From Prochlorococcus sp. AG-363-N16 (GTDB lineage: Bacteria; Cyanobacteriota; Cyanobacteriia; PCC-6307; Cyanobiaceae): DNA of 40,593 nucleotides. Below are positions 1-8,576 of this stretch, piece after piece. The stretch spans positions 1 to 40,593 of the forward strand of contig QCFW01000002.1 of NCBI GenBank assembly GCA_003280135.1, written 5' to 3'. Numbering within the stretch: the first letter of the stretch is position 1; every line of letters starts with the position of its first letter. The position numbers were made by a program, and so were the translations under genes. Below the pieces are notes generated by a model, which was not told the origin of the DNA, did no database searches, and worked only from the letters and a program-made list of their open reading frames with translations.

Positions 1-1550
1 TGTAGATGTTGCCATGGTAATTTTTTTGTAAGATTCCAATTGTTATGAATTACAGTTTCCCATGATGGCATTGTAGGTTGGATTTTGTCTGCCTCTTCAA
101 TTGTCTTATAGGCTTTTTTCCATTCTCCAAAACTGTTTTGCTTTCCTCTGAGGCTAGCAATAACAGGTGCAAGCCTTCGATCACTTCTAGCGATAAGTGC
201 CTGAATTAAACTCCATCTATAGCTTTCTGCTCGAATGCGTATGCCATTGGAATTTAAGCTTTTACTTAGTAGTTTTAAACGCTTTTCAGCTTCTTTTCTA
301 ACGCCATACCACTGAAATGGGGTATGAGCTTTTGGTACAAACGTGCTCACACCAAGTGTTAGTCGTAATCCCGATACCTTTCGCTTTATCATTAGTAATA
401 GCTTAGCGGTTGCATCAATATCATCTTCATTTTCAGTTGGAAGTCCTACCATGCCATATAATTTGAGTCCTGTTAGACCACCTTCTTTTGCATAATTAGC
501 AGCTGCTAGGATTTCTTCTTCATTAAGTTTTTTATTAATAACTTTTCTCATTCTTTCACTACCACTTTCGATAGCAATAGTTAATGATTTAGAATTGCGC
601 TTGGATAATATTTCTGTCATTAGTGGTGTAACTGTTGCTGCTCGAACAGAACTTAGGCTGAGTCGAACGTCTTCAAATTGATTATGACTTAGCCAATGAA
701 GTAGTTCTTCAAATTGGGGGTGTTGAGTAATGGATGCTCCTAATAAACCAATGCGATTTGTTTTTGTTAAACCTTTTTCCACTGCTGGAATTAAACCATC
801 ATCAAGTGATGCACTGCGAAAAGGTAGATTTAGATAACTTGCGAGACAAAATCTACATAATTCAGGACAGCTTCTAACTACTTCCACCATATGAATACTA
901 GGCCATGCCGCTTCGGGTGTAATAACAGTTGAATGGCTTAGAGTTTTACCTTTCCATGTTTCTTTCGTTAAGATGTTGGGAACTTTCGAATTAATAGGCA
1001 TCATTTCCTTTATGTCACCATTTAATTGATATATTGGTCTGTAAAAATTAGGTACATATACACCAGGTATTTGAGCACACTCAATTAACTTCTCTTTTTT
1101 GGATAAAGTTCGAGTGGACTGTATACAATCAATAAACTTTGGTAATAATTCTTCTCCATCGCCTAATAGCACAACATCCAAAAAAGGAGCAAAAGGTTCT
1201 GGATTTGCTGTAAGTACTTGTCCTCCCCCAAAAATGATTGGATGATTTTCATTACGCTCATTACTCCATATAGGAATATTTTCTTTATCTAGTAAGGCTA
1301 GTAAATTAGGTCCATCCAATTCCCAGCTTAAAGAAATTCCAAATAATTCAGATTCACGATGGGCAGTCTCTTTTTGATCTGTAAATAGTCTACGGACATC
1401 TACATCATTTCTTTGAGCAAGTGTTGCCCATATCACTTGATAACCAAGGTTGGTAATTCCAATAGAATATGTATTAGGAAAGACCAAAGTTGTCCTAAGT
1501 GCATTTTCCTTAGGATGAGTTGGATTAAAAAGAAGAGTTTCTTTGTTCAG
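1..1550 (-). CDS. Radical SAM protein with N-terminal B12-binding-like domain (partial, C-terminus outside window)
   Basis: About 516 codons are open from the right end to the left edge, so the gene is cut at its 3' end. The first ~170 residues resemble a cobalamin-binding Rossmann region (VFPNTYSIGITNLGYQV, then GGGQVLTANPEPFAPFLD and LLGDGEELL). A radical SAM core follows, with the cluster motif CPELCRFC (CxxxCxxC) at roughly residues 225-232 and later SGSERMRK and GMVGLPTE segments. This matches the TIGR03960-like family of B12-binding radical SAM proteins, whose substrate is not established. The frame has a TAA (the stop of the CLC gene) two codons before a CTG; no ATG, GTG or TTG occurs until residue ~22, inside conserved sequence, so CTG at 1550 is the proposed start. 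No Shine-Dalgarno is visible. It lies directly downstream of the CLC gene and is probably cotranscribed. Family call fairly sure, start less so. Confidence 0.8.
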   Translation of the reverse strand, partial: MNKETLLFNPTHPKENALRTTLVFPNTYSIGITNLGYQVIWATLAQRNDVDVRRLFTDQKETAHRESELFGISLSWELDGPNLLALLDKENIPIWSNERNENHPIIFGGGQVLTANPEPFAPFLDVVLLGDGEELLPKFIDCIQSTRTLSKKEKLIECAQIPGVYVPNFYRPIYQLNGDIKEMMPINSKVPNILTKETWKGKTLSHSTVITPEAAWPSIHMVEVVRSCPELCRFCLASYLNLPFRSASLDDGLIPAVEKGLTKTNRIGLLGASITQHPQFEELLHWLSHNQFEDVRLSLSSVRAATVTPLMTEILSKRNSKSLTIAIESGSERMRKVINKKLNEEEILAAANYAKEGGLTGLKLYGMVGLPTENEDDIDATAKLLLMIKRKVSGLRLTLGVSTFVPKAHTPFQWYGVRKEAEKRLKLLSKSLNSNGIRIRAESYRWSLIQALIARSDRRLAPVIASLRGKQNSFGEWKKAYKTIEEADKIQPTMPSWETVIHNNWNLTKKLPWQHL

Positions 1551-1556
1551 TGTGAA

Positions 1557-2915
1557 TTAAGGTGAATAGTTTTGATCATTTATTATTTCGACTTTCTGCA
1601 AATAGGTTCTTTTACTTGACTCCATATCAATTTGTCTTTCATATATTGAATTTGCATTAAATATACGGGCTACTAGAAAACTTGTGATACAAGCTATTAG
1701 AAGAGGTTTTAAGATCAGTAAATTTTTTGTGAGAGCAAATGCTAGAAACATTGCTGTAATGGGAGTTCTAGAACATGCTGAAACAAAAGCCCCCATTCCC
1801 GCAAAGATATATGTACTTGGAATATGGCCAGTGAAGACTTCTATCCAAGACCCACATGCTGAGCCAATACATCCTCCTAGTGTAAGCATTGGGAAAAAGA
1901 GTCCTCCAGGAGCGCCTGATGCTGCAGCAAGACCAGTTGTAAAAAACAAAACTATAAAAGTAATTAATGCCATTGAGCTATTGGCATTTCCTACAGCAAT
2001 TAAATCTTGCAATTTACCCACATGATGGAATGCTTCAGGTAAGCATGAGTAAACTATCCCCAGTACTATTCCACTAATTGACATACGAAAAATTAGCTTA
2101 TCTTTAAACCAAGTATTGCTTTTAAGTTGCATAGATATGACATATTTACAATATAGTTCTGCTAAAAACCCAATTATTATTCCTAAAAGTATGAGATATC
2201 CAATATCACTAGGCAGAAAGTCAATTACTTGTTTGTATTCAGGAGCATGATATAACCCTTTTCCTTGTATAACATCTGCCCAAGTATCAGCAGAGAAAGT
2301 GGTAATTACTACTAATAGTAGGACTAGAGGTCTTGCTGAATTTAATAACTCTTCGATAGCGTAAATAAAGCCACCAATAGGTGCACTAAATATTGCAGCA
2401 ATACCAGCACCACCACCTGCAGCAATGATTACTCTTCTAAAGGATATGGGAGCGTTTAACCATTTTGCCATTTTCCATGCAACTGACCCACCCATTTGCA
2501 CAGCTGGACCTTCAGGGCCCAGAGGAAATCCTGTTCCTATAGCTATTATTCCTGCTACTAGTTTTACTATGCCAACTCTTAAACCCATTGGCACTGCTCT
2601 ATGTCGAAGGAATGCCATGATATGAGTAACACCTGAGCCAGCAGCCGAAGGAGCAAAGTGTTGAATCAAATTTCCTGAAACATATCCTCCTAAACCACCT
2701 AATATTGGTAAGACTAGCCATGCAGGAAAATTAACTAGAAGTCCTAATCTCCATTTCTCCATTATATGAATACCCGTTTTAAAAAGAACCCCTGTTAATG
2801 CTGCCCCGAGCCCGGTTAGTAATAACGCAACTGCAACTATGAGCAATTTTTGCTGTAGTAACTTTTTAATACTTCTATTAGAAATATTTTGTTTTTGAAT
2901 GCTCTCATTAATCAT
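1557..2915 (-). CDS. CLC-family voltage-gated chloride channel / Cl-/H+ antiporter
   Basis: A 452-residue polytopic membrane protein of the CLC family, moving chloride across a membrane, probably in exchange for protons. The family anion-site motifs are visible in order: GSGVTHI (the GSGIP position) near residue 94, PLGPEGPAVQMGG near residues 130-142 with the gating glutamate in GPEGP, and GAPGGLFFP near residue 339. The EE of YAIEELL, near residue 190, sits where transporters keep their internal proton glutamate, which favours an antiporter. The length fits a bare CLC core with no CBS domains. The GPEGP form instead of GREGP also occurs in plastid CLC-e/f-type proteins. The ATG start is followed by a short polar N-terminus and the first membrane helix around residues 25-48. 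It lies between acnB (41 bp gap) and the radical SAM gene, all on one strand. Confidence 0.88.
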   Translation of the reverse strand: MINESIQKQNISNRSIKKLLQQKLLIVAVALLLTGLGAALTGVLFKTGIHIMEKWRLGLLVNFPAWLVLPILGGLGGYVSGNLIQHFAPSAAGSGVTHIMAFLRHRAVPMGLRVGIVKLVAGIIAIGTGFPLGPEGPAVQMGGSVAWKMAKWLNAPISFRRVIIAAGGGAGIAAIFSAPIGGFIYAIEELLNSARPLVLLLVVITTFSADTWADVIQGKGLYHAPEYKQVIDFLPSDIGYLILLGIIIGFLAELYCKYVISMQLKSNTWFKDKLIFRMSISGIVLGIVYSCLPEAFHHVGKLQDLIAVGNANSSMALITFIVLFFTTGLAAASGAPGGLFFPMLTLGGCIGSACGSWIEVFTGHIPSTYIFAGMGAFVSACSRTPITAMFLAFALTKNLLILKPLLIACITSFLVARIFNANSIYERQIDMESSKRTYLQKVEIINDQNYSP

Positions 2916-2956
2916 TATTCTTCTTTGGTGAAATTAAAAAATTGTTTTTATTACTT

Positions 2957-5527
2957 TTAGTGGATAACAGCCCCTTCTTTTTCAAAGCCTTCAATTTCGT
3001 TGAAATTTAAATATTGATATAAATCCTCAGCAATAGGATTAATTTTTTTAGCTGCGATCTCTTGATATTCTTCGAGAGTCGGAATGTAACCTAATAAAGC
3101 ACAAACAGCTGCTAATTCGGCACTGCCTAAGAATACTTGTGCTCCTTTACCTAATCTATTATTGAAATTTCTTGTACTTGTTGAAAAGACTGTTGTATTA
3201 TCTTCTACTCTTGCTTGGTTACCCATGCATAGTGAACAACCTGGCATTTCCATACGACTACCTGCATCTTCAAATATCTTGTATACCCCCTCTTTTTTGA
3301 GTATCTCTTCATCCATACGAGTTGGTGGACATACCCAAAGCCTTGTTTTATTTATTCCTGATCCTTCTAAAATTTTAGCAGCAGCACGATAATGACCAAT
3401 ATTTGTCATGCAAGATCCAATAAATACCTCTTGAATTGGTGTTCCTGAAACTTCTTTCAGTATTTTGACATTATCAGGATCATTAGGACATGCCAAAACA
3501 GGTTGAGTTAATTCATTTAAATTTATATGAATCGTGTCTGTGTAATTTGCATTTTCGTCCGCTTTTATTAGCTTTGGTTCTTTTAACCAATCTTCCATAG
3601 CGCTAATACGTCTACTTATTGTGCGCGAGTCTTGATATCCACGAGCAATCATATTTTTTAGTAATGAAATATTGCTGCGTAAATATTCCGCAATAGTTTC
3701 TTTAGACAGTTGAATAGTGCATCCTGAGCATGATCTTTCTGCACTTGCATCTGTTAGTTCAAAGGCTTGTTCGAGTTTGAGGTTAGGTAGTCCTTCAATT
3801 TCCATGATCTTTCCATTAAAAACATTTATTTTGTTTTCTTTTTCAATAGTTAACAACCCTTTTTGTATTGCGATAAGAGGTATTGCATTAACTACATCTC
3901 TTAATGTGATTCCTTTTTGTAAGGACCCACTAAATTTTACTAATACTGATTCAGGCATATCTAATGGCATTGCACCAATAGCTGCACCAAAAGCGACTAT
4001 ACCGGAACCACCAGGAAACGAAATCCCTAAAGGAAATCTTGTATGACTATCTCCTCCAGTACCAACGGTATCAGGAAGAAGCATTCTATTTAGCCAACTA
4101 TGAATGATGCCATCACCTGGACGTAAAGCTATACCTCCTCTTTCCGAAAAAAAGTCAGGTAGTTCCTTGTGAGTTTCTATGTCCACTGGCTTTGGATAAG
4201 CAGCAGTATGACAAAAGCTTTGCATGACTAAATCTGCAGAGAAGCCAAGGCATGCAAGTTCCTTCATTTCATCTCTAGTCATTGGTCCAGTGGTGTCTTG
4301 GCTTCCTACAGTGGTTATGATTGGTTCACAACTTGTCCCTGGTTCTATTCCTTCGACTCCACAAGCTTTACCTACGATCTTTTGTGCTTGTGTAAATCCG
4401 TGTGATGTTTTTTCAGGTTTGCCAGCTCTTATGAAAATGTCTGTTGGCTTTAAACCTAATGAGGCTCTAACTTTATCTGTTAAAGCTCTTCCAATCATTA
4501 AAGGTATTCGGCCACCTGCTTGGATTTCATCAAAAATTGTTGATGGCTTTAATTCGAAAGAAGATAAAATTTCTGGAGAGTTTTTTTCGTCTCTTGCTTT
4601 TTTAATAATTCCTTTATATGGATAGATACTTATAAGATCTCCTGTTTTTAATTGATTTACATCACATTCAATAGGTAATGCGCCTGAATCTTCTGCTGTA
4701 TTAAAAAATATTGGAGCAATCTTGTTAGCTATTATTATTCCGCCTGATCTTTTATTTGGAATATAAGGAATATCGTTACCTATATGCCAGAGAACAGAGT
4801 TGATGGCTGATTTTCGAGAACTTCCTGTTCCTACTACATCACCTACAAATGCGATTGGAAAACCTTTGCTTTTAAGATTAGAGATTATGTCAATGCTACC
4901 AGGATATCTTGTTTCAAGCATTGCTAATGCATGAAGAGGTATATCCGGTCTTGTGGTTGCATGAATTGCAGGAGAGAGATCATCTGTATTGGTTTCGCCA
5001 TCTACTTTGAAAACAGTGACGGTAATTTTTTCTGCAATCTTTGGCTTTCTAGTGAACCATTCTCCAGTTGACCAACTGGTTATAATTTTTTTTGCATATG
5101 GGTTTTTATTAGCTAGTTCCATGACCTGATTCATTGCGTCATAAACTAAAACTGTGTTGCTTAGACTGTCAGCTGCAATATCTGCAAGTATTTCATCTTT
5201 ATCTTCAATTATTTCTATGAGAGCAGAAACGTTATAACCCCCAACCATTGTCCCTAATAATTTTGTTGCTTGTTCCGGGCTTACAAGTGGGCTTAAACGT
5301 GTCTTTTGAGCTATAGCACTCAACCATGTTGCTTTTACATATGATGCTTGATCAACTCCTGGTGGTATTCTCTCACTGAGTAAAGTGAATAAAAGTGAAT
5401 CCTCTGCACTTTGGGGAGGATTTTCTAAGAGTGAGGTTAATTCATCAGTTTGCTCAGCATTCAAAGGTAATGGAGGAATACCTAGTGCGCGTCTTTCGGC
5501 TGCTAGTTTCAGGTAATTTTTTAGCAT
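2957..5527 (-). CDS. acnB: Bifunctional aconitate hydratase 2 / 2-methylisocitrate dehydratase (AcnB)
   Basis: Interconverts citrate and isocitrate through cis-aconitate in the cytosol, feeding 2-oxoglutarate synthesis for nitrogen assimilation in an organism with an unusual TCA cycle. At 856 residues it has the AcnB size. The AcnB domain order is visible: an N-terminal HEAT-like region (about 1-160), the mobile swivel domain (about 165-380, with GDVVGTGSSRKSA) placed before the catalytic part, then the 4Fe-4S domain. The cluster cysteines are seen as GSCMTN and CSLCMGNQ near the C-terminal quarter. Substrate-site segments such as TVGSQDTTGPMT and GTGGDSHTRFPLG are intact. The 147 bp upstream divides it from divergent aroG and must hold both promoters, although no strong consensus is evident. 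CLC lies 41 bp downstream and may be cotranscribed. Confidence 0.97.
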   Translation of the reverse strand: MLKNYLKLAAERRALGIPPLPLNAEQTDELTSLLENPPQSAEDSLLFTLLSERIPPGVDQASYVKATWLSAIAQKTRLSPLVSPEQATKLLGTMVGGYNVSALIEIIEDKDEILADIAADSLSNTVLVYDAMNQVMELANKNPYAKKIITSWSTGEWFTRKPKIAEKITVTVFKVDGETNTDDLSPAIHATTRPDIPLHALAMLETRYPGSIDIISNLKSKGFPIAFVGDVVGTGSSRKSAINSVLWHIGNDIPYIPNKRSGGIIIANKIAPIFFNTAEDSGALPIECDVNQLKTGDLISIYPYKGIIKKARDEKNSPEILSSFELKPSTIFDEIQAGGRIPLMIGRALTDKVRASLGLKPTDIFIRAGKPEKTSHGFTQAQKIVGKACGVEGIEPGTSCEPIITTVGSQDTTGPMTRDEMKELACLGFSADLVMQSFCHTAAYPKPVDIETHKELPDFFSERGGIALRPGDGIIHSWLNRMLLPDTVGTGGDSHTRFPLGISFPGGSGIVAFGAAIGAMPLDMPESVLVKFSGSLQKGITLRDVVNAIPLIAIQKGLLTIEKENKINVFNGKIMEIEGLPNLKLEQAFELTDASAERSCSGCTIQLSKETIAEYLRSNISLLKNMIARGYQDSRTISRRISAMEDWLKEPKLIKADENANYTDTIHINLNELTQPVLACPNDPDNVKILKEVSGTPIQEVFIGSCMTNIGHYRAAAKILEGSGINKTRLWVCPPTRMDEEILKKEGVYKIFEDAGSRMEMPGCSLCMGNQARVEDNTTVFSTSTRNFNNRLGKGAQVFLGSAELAAVCALLGYIPTLEEYQEIAAKKINPIAEDLYQYLNFNEIEGFEKEGAVIH

Positions 5528-5674
5528 TCTTTTAGTTCCTTGTATTGGGTTGTAGTGTTTTAATTTATTGTGTTTCCTTACAATCTAATTTTGAATGTAT
5601 CTAGATGAGGAAATGCAAGTTAGGAATGTATTGATTTTGTAGTTTCTTTAAGATGAATATCTGTAGAGGAACGC

Positions 5675-6745
5675 ATGGTTATTTCATCAGATTTCTATAT
5701 GGTCGATAGAACTTCAGATCTACATATTGTTGAGACCAGGCCTTTGGTCTTACCATCTTTGCTTCATCGTGAGCTTCCATTAGATTTAAAATCCGCAGAA
5801 GTGGTAGCAGATACCCGTAAAAGCATTAAATCTATTCTTTCTGGTAATGATTCCAGAATATTGGTCATAGTCGGTCCTTGTTCCATTCATGATGTTAATT
5901 CTGCGCACGAATATGCTAATAAACTTTCTGTTTTGCGTAAAAAGTTTGCTCAAGAATTAGAAATAGTGATGAGGGTATATTTTGAAAAACCTAGAACTAC
6001 TGTTGGATGGAAAGGATTAATTAATGATCCACATTTAGATGGATCATATGATATCAATACTGGTTTAAGACGTGCTAGATCTTTACTTTTGGATCTAGCA
6101 CGTTCTGGAATGCCTTCTGCGACAGAATTATTGGATCCAGTGGTTCCACAATATATTGCAGATTTAATTAGTTGGACGGCAATTGGCGCTAGAACTACTG
6201 AAAGCCAAACTCATAGAGAAATGGCATCTGGTTTATCAATGCCAATTGGGTATAAGAATGGAACTGATGGCACTATTGGTATAGCTATTAATGCAATGCA
6301 AGCAGCTTCAAGATCGCATCATTTTTTAGGGATCAATAAGCAGGGTTTAGCTTCTATTGTGAGTACTACAGGTAATCCGGATGGCCATCTTGTATTAAGA
6401 GGAGGTAATAGCGGTACGAATTATGATGCTCAATCTGTTTTAAATGTTTCTCGTCAATTATCGGAAGCAGGATTGATGAATAAAGTCATGGTTGACTGTA
6501 GTCATGGTAATTCAAATAAAGACTATCGAAGGCAGAAAGATGTTCTTAGGTCAGTTGCTCAGCAAGTGAAAGAGGGTTCAACAAGCTTAATGGGTGTGAT
6601 GATTGAAAGTCATCTTGTAGAGGGAAATCAAAAATTGTCTTCTGATCCAGGCGCTATAACTTATGGACAAAGTATTACAGATGCTTGTATTGACATTCAC
6701 ACTACAGAATTACTCCTTGAAGAGCTTGCAATATCAGTGCGTTAA
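5675..6745 (+). CDS. aroG: 3-deoxy-7-phosphoheptulonate (DAHP) synthase, class I AroF/G/H type
   Basis: Condenses phosphoenolpyruvate and erythrose 4-phosphate to DAHP, the first step of the shikimate pathway. The 356-residue length fits the class I family. Motifs seen include VGPCSIHD (about 69-76), the FEKPRTTVGWKGL active-site segment, ATELLDP, YKNGTDG, LRGGNSG and VDCSHGNSNKD, which together hold the metal and phosphate ligands. GAGGA lies about 4 bp before the ATG; an internal ATG at codon 9 is a less likely start. Whether the enzyme is feedback inhibited by Phe, Tyr or Trp cannot be read from the sequence, so the symbol stands for the family only. It is a single plus-strand gene whose stop lies 3 bp from the stop of the convergent phytol kinase-like gene. 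Confidence 0.95.
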   Translation: MVISSDFYMVDRTSDLHIVETRPLVLPSLLHRELPLDLKSAEVVADTRKSIKSILSGNDSRILVIVGPCSIHDVNSAHEYANKLSVLRKKFAQELEIVMRVYFEKPRTTVGWKGLINDPHLDGSYDINTGLRRARSLLLDLARSGMPSATELLDPVVPQYIADLISWTAIGARTTESQTHREMASGLSMPIGYKNGTDGTIGIAINAMQAASRSHHFLGINKQGLASIVSTTGNPDGHLVLRGGNSGTNYDAQSVLNVSRQLSEAGLMNKVMVDCSHGNSNKDYRRQKDVLRSVAQQVKEGSTSLMGVMIESHLVEGNQKLSSDPGAITYGQSITDACIDIHTTELLLEELAISVR

Positions 6746-6748
6746 TTT

Positions 6749-7405
6749 TTAGATTTTTCCAACTATTAATTGCCATCCAATGGCAACGCCTATTGGAACG
6801 CTCAGATTGTCTATACCCAATGGACTAATTTGTTCTAATCCAGTGGCTAATAATGATATAGCGAATATTCCTAGAGGATTGAGTAGATTTCCATTAATTG
6901 TACTAAGAATAATTAGTATTGCTAGTGTTATTAAACCCATGGCAGATGTTCCTGCGATAGATTTTTTTTGTCCTAAGACTGTCCAATTTGGAGATTTGAC
7001 TTGCTTGCCTATTAATCCAGCAAATCCATCACCAAAAGCCATAACTAGTACCCCTGCACAAACACAGTCAGGCCTAGTTGACCAAAATAATATGATTAAA
7101 AAAGTTATACTAATGCCGTAAGCAATAGTACCAAAACTTTTTCTTTCTACATCTTCAAAGATTGGGATGAGTTGGAAACGATAATTAATTATAAGAGCAA
7201 TAGTAATAATGCTTGCAATAGAAATTGCAGTATTTGCATTGATATTTAACCACCATGCTATAGGTAGAAGTGGTCCGATCCCAATATGAACAATTTTGCG
7301 ACTTAATTCTTTCTTGTCTCCGATAAAAATTTTTAGAAAAACGGCACTTAAAATTACTACTGCTATCCATGTACTAATTAGTACAAGAGAAAATAAGTTA
7401 ACCAA
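6749..7405 (-). CDS. Phytol kinase-like / dolichol kinase family integral membrane protein
   Basis: A 218-residue, very hydrophobic protein with about six membrane segments. It shows the signature of the polyprenol/phytol kinase (SEC59/VTE5) group of CTP-dependent kinases: RKIVHIGIGPLLP after the first helix, MAFGDGFAGLIGK in the middle, GQKKSIAGT next, and EQISPLGIDNLSVPIG near the end. The closest characterised relatives in phototrophs phosphorylate phytol released from chlorophyll so that it can be reused for tocopherol or chlorophyll side chains. A phytol role here is therefore likely but inferred; another prenol is possible. It lies 10 bp downstream of the sigma factor gene and is likely on the same transcript. 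It converges with aroG with a 3 bp gap. Confidence 0.85.
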   Translation of the reverse strand: MVNLFSLVLISTWIAVVILSAVFLKIFIGDKKELSRKIVHIGIGPLLPIAWWLNINANTAISIASIITIALIINYRFQLIPIFEDVERKSFGTIAYGISITFLIILFWSTRPDCVCAGVLVMAFGDGFAGLIGKQVKSPNWTVLGQKKSIAGTSAMGLITLAILIILSTINGNLLNPLGIFAISLLATGLEQISPLGIDNLSVPIGVAIGWQLIVGKI

Positions 7406-7415
7406 TTTTTCTACT

Positions 7416-8441
7416 TTAAGCTACTTTTTGATTAGACATATTTGTCATCATTCTCATCTTTACTAGTGCTTTTGATTCTAATTGTCTGACTCTTTCCCTA
7501 GATACGCCAATTAATCGCCCTATATCTGCAAGTGTATGTTCTTCTCCTCCTTTTAAGCCAAATCTTAAAGTCATAATCCTTTGTTCTCTTTCGTTGAGTT
7601 GAGATAACCATCCTTCTAAATGTTCTTTTAACATTGTTCGGTCCATCCCCTCTAAAGGTTCATCACTATTGGGGTCTGGAATCAGTTCTCCTAGCGTACT
7701 TCGATCATCTTCTCCACGTGCATGAGAATCTAATGAAGCACATGGGGCACTTTGTGCAATTAAGTCTTCTAAATCTTTTGCTTCAATCCCCATAGCATTG
7801 GCCAATTCTAATCTATTAGGTTGTCGTCCAAAACGATGAGAGAGCTCTCTGGATAAACGTCTCATTTTAGATAATTTTTCGCTTATATGTATAGGCAAAC
7901 GAATTGTTCGAGCACTATTATCAATTGCTCTGGTCATACCTTGTCTAATCCACCAATAAGCATAGGTTGAAAATTTATAGCCCATTGCCGGGTCAAATTT
8001 GTCAACAGCACGCTCAAGACCAATTGCACCTTCTTGTACAAGATCAAGCAATTCAAGTCCTTGGTTTTGATACTTTTTCGCGACACTAACCACTAACCTT
8101 AGATTTGCAGCCATCATTCTGTCTCTTGCTCGCTTACCCATTCGAATTTGATGGCGTTGTCGAGCTGATAATCCTTCTTTAGGAAGGTCTAATAAATGCT
8201 TCATGTTTTGCACATGATGAGCAAGTTCAATTTCTTCAGCAGGTGTTAATAGTGGCACTCGACCAATACTGCTGAGATAGAAACCTATTGAGTCTGTAGT
8301 TAATCTTCCGCTAGGACGTCCCCTTGGAATAGGAACATTATCTTTGTTCTTTCTTCCATGGTTGAAAGAACGGTTTGCACCACCAATACCATTGGATGGT
8401 GGTATAGAACTACCCGTTGTAGATTCCAGAGGGATCCCCAT
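7416..8441 (-). CDS. Group 2 RNA polymerase sigma factor (RpoD/SigA-like, non-principal)
   Basis: A sigma-70 factor of 341 residues from the ATG at 8441. It has region 1.2 (DSIGFYLSSIGRVPLLT, about 50-66), region 2 (ANLRLVVSVAKKY, then DLVQEGAIGLERAVDKFD and YAYWWIRQGMTRAI), region 3 and region 4 with the helix-turn-helix (TLADIGRLIGVSRERVRQLE). It lacks the acidic region 1.1 extension of the principal factor and is short, which fits a cyanobacterial group 2 factor. A GTG at 8444 directly precedes the ATG. The strong AGGAGG lies 5 nt before the GTG and 8 nt before the ATG, so I take the ATG. The first ~45 residues are low-complexity and basic. The 132 bp upstream probably contains its own promoter. 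The phytol kinase-like gene follows after 10 bp. Confidence 0.93.
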   Translation of the reverse strand: MGIPLESTTGSSIPPSNGIGGANRSFNHGRKNKDNVPIPRGRPSGRLTTDSIGFYLSSIGRVPLLTPAEEIELAHHVQNMKHLLDLPKEGLSARQRHQIRMGKRARDRMMAANLRLVVSVAKKYQNQGLELLDLVQEGAIGLERAVDKFDPAMGYKFSTYAYWWIRQGMTRAIDNSARTIRLPIHISEKLSKMRRLSRELSHRFGRQPNRLELANAMGIEAKDLEDLIAQSAPCASLDSHARGEDDRSTLGELIPDPNSDEPLEGMDRTMLKEHLEGWLSQLNEREQRIMTLRFGLKGGEEHTLADIGRLIGVSRERVRQLESKALVKMRMMTNMSNQKVA

Positions 8442-8447
8442 CACCCT

Positions 8448-8462
8448 GGCCTCCTAAAAATT
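8448..8462 (-). promoter_or_regulatory. Strong Shine-Dalgarno of the sigma factor gene
   Basis: The minus strand reads AGGAGG just upstream of a GTG-ATG pair. Spacing is 5 nt to the GTG and 8 nt to the ATG, which favours the ATG at 8441. Most starts in this window have no such motif, so this gene may be initiated unusually well. Confidence 0.7.
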
Positions 8463-8576
8463 AGATTTGCAATGAAGTTAGCACTTAAAATGCAATTTAG
8501 AGCGAATTAAACAAAAGTTTTTTTATATATCTTCCTCAATGTTATTTAATTTACTTATTTGAGTAGGTATTAAGAC

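Noticed and set aside
7185-7370. Minus-strand 61-codon ORF within the phytol kinase-like gene
   Set aside because: It is an alternative frame of a well-supported gene on the same strand, with composition (Ser, Asn, Tyr, Lys runs) typical of a shadow frame.
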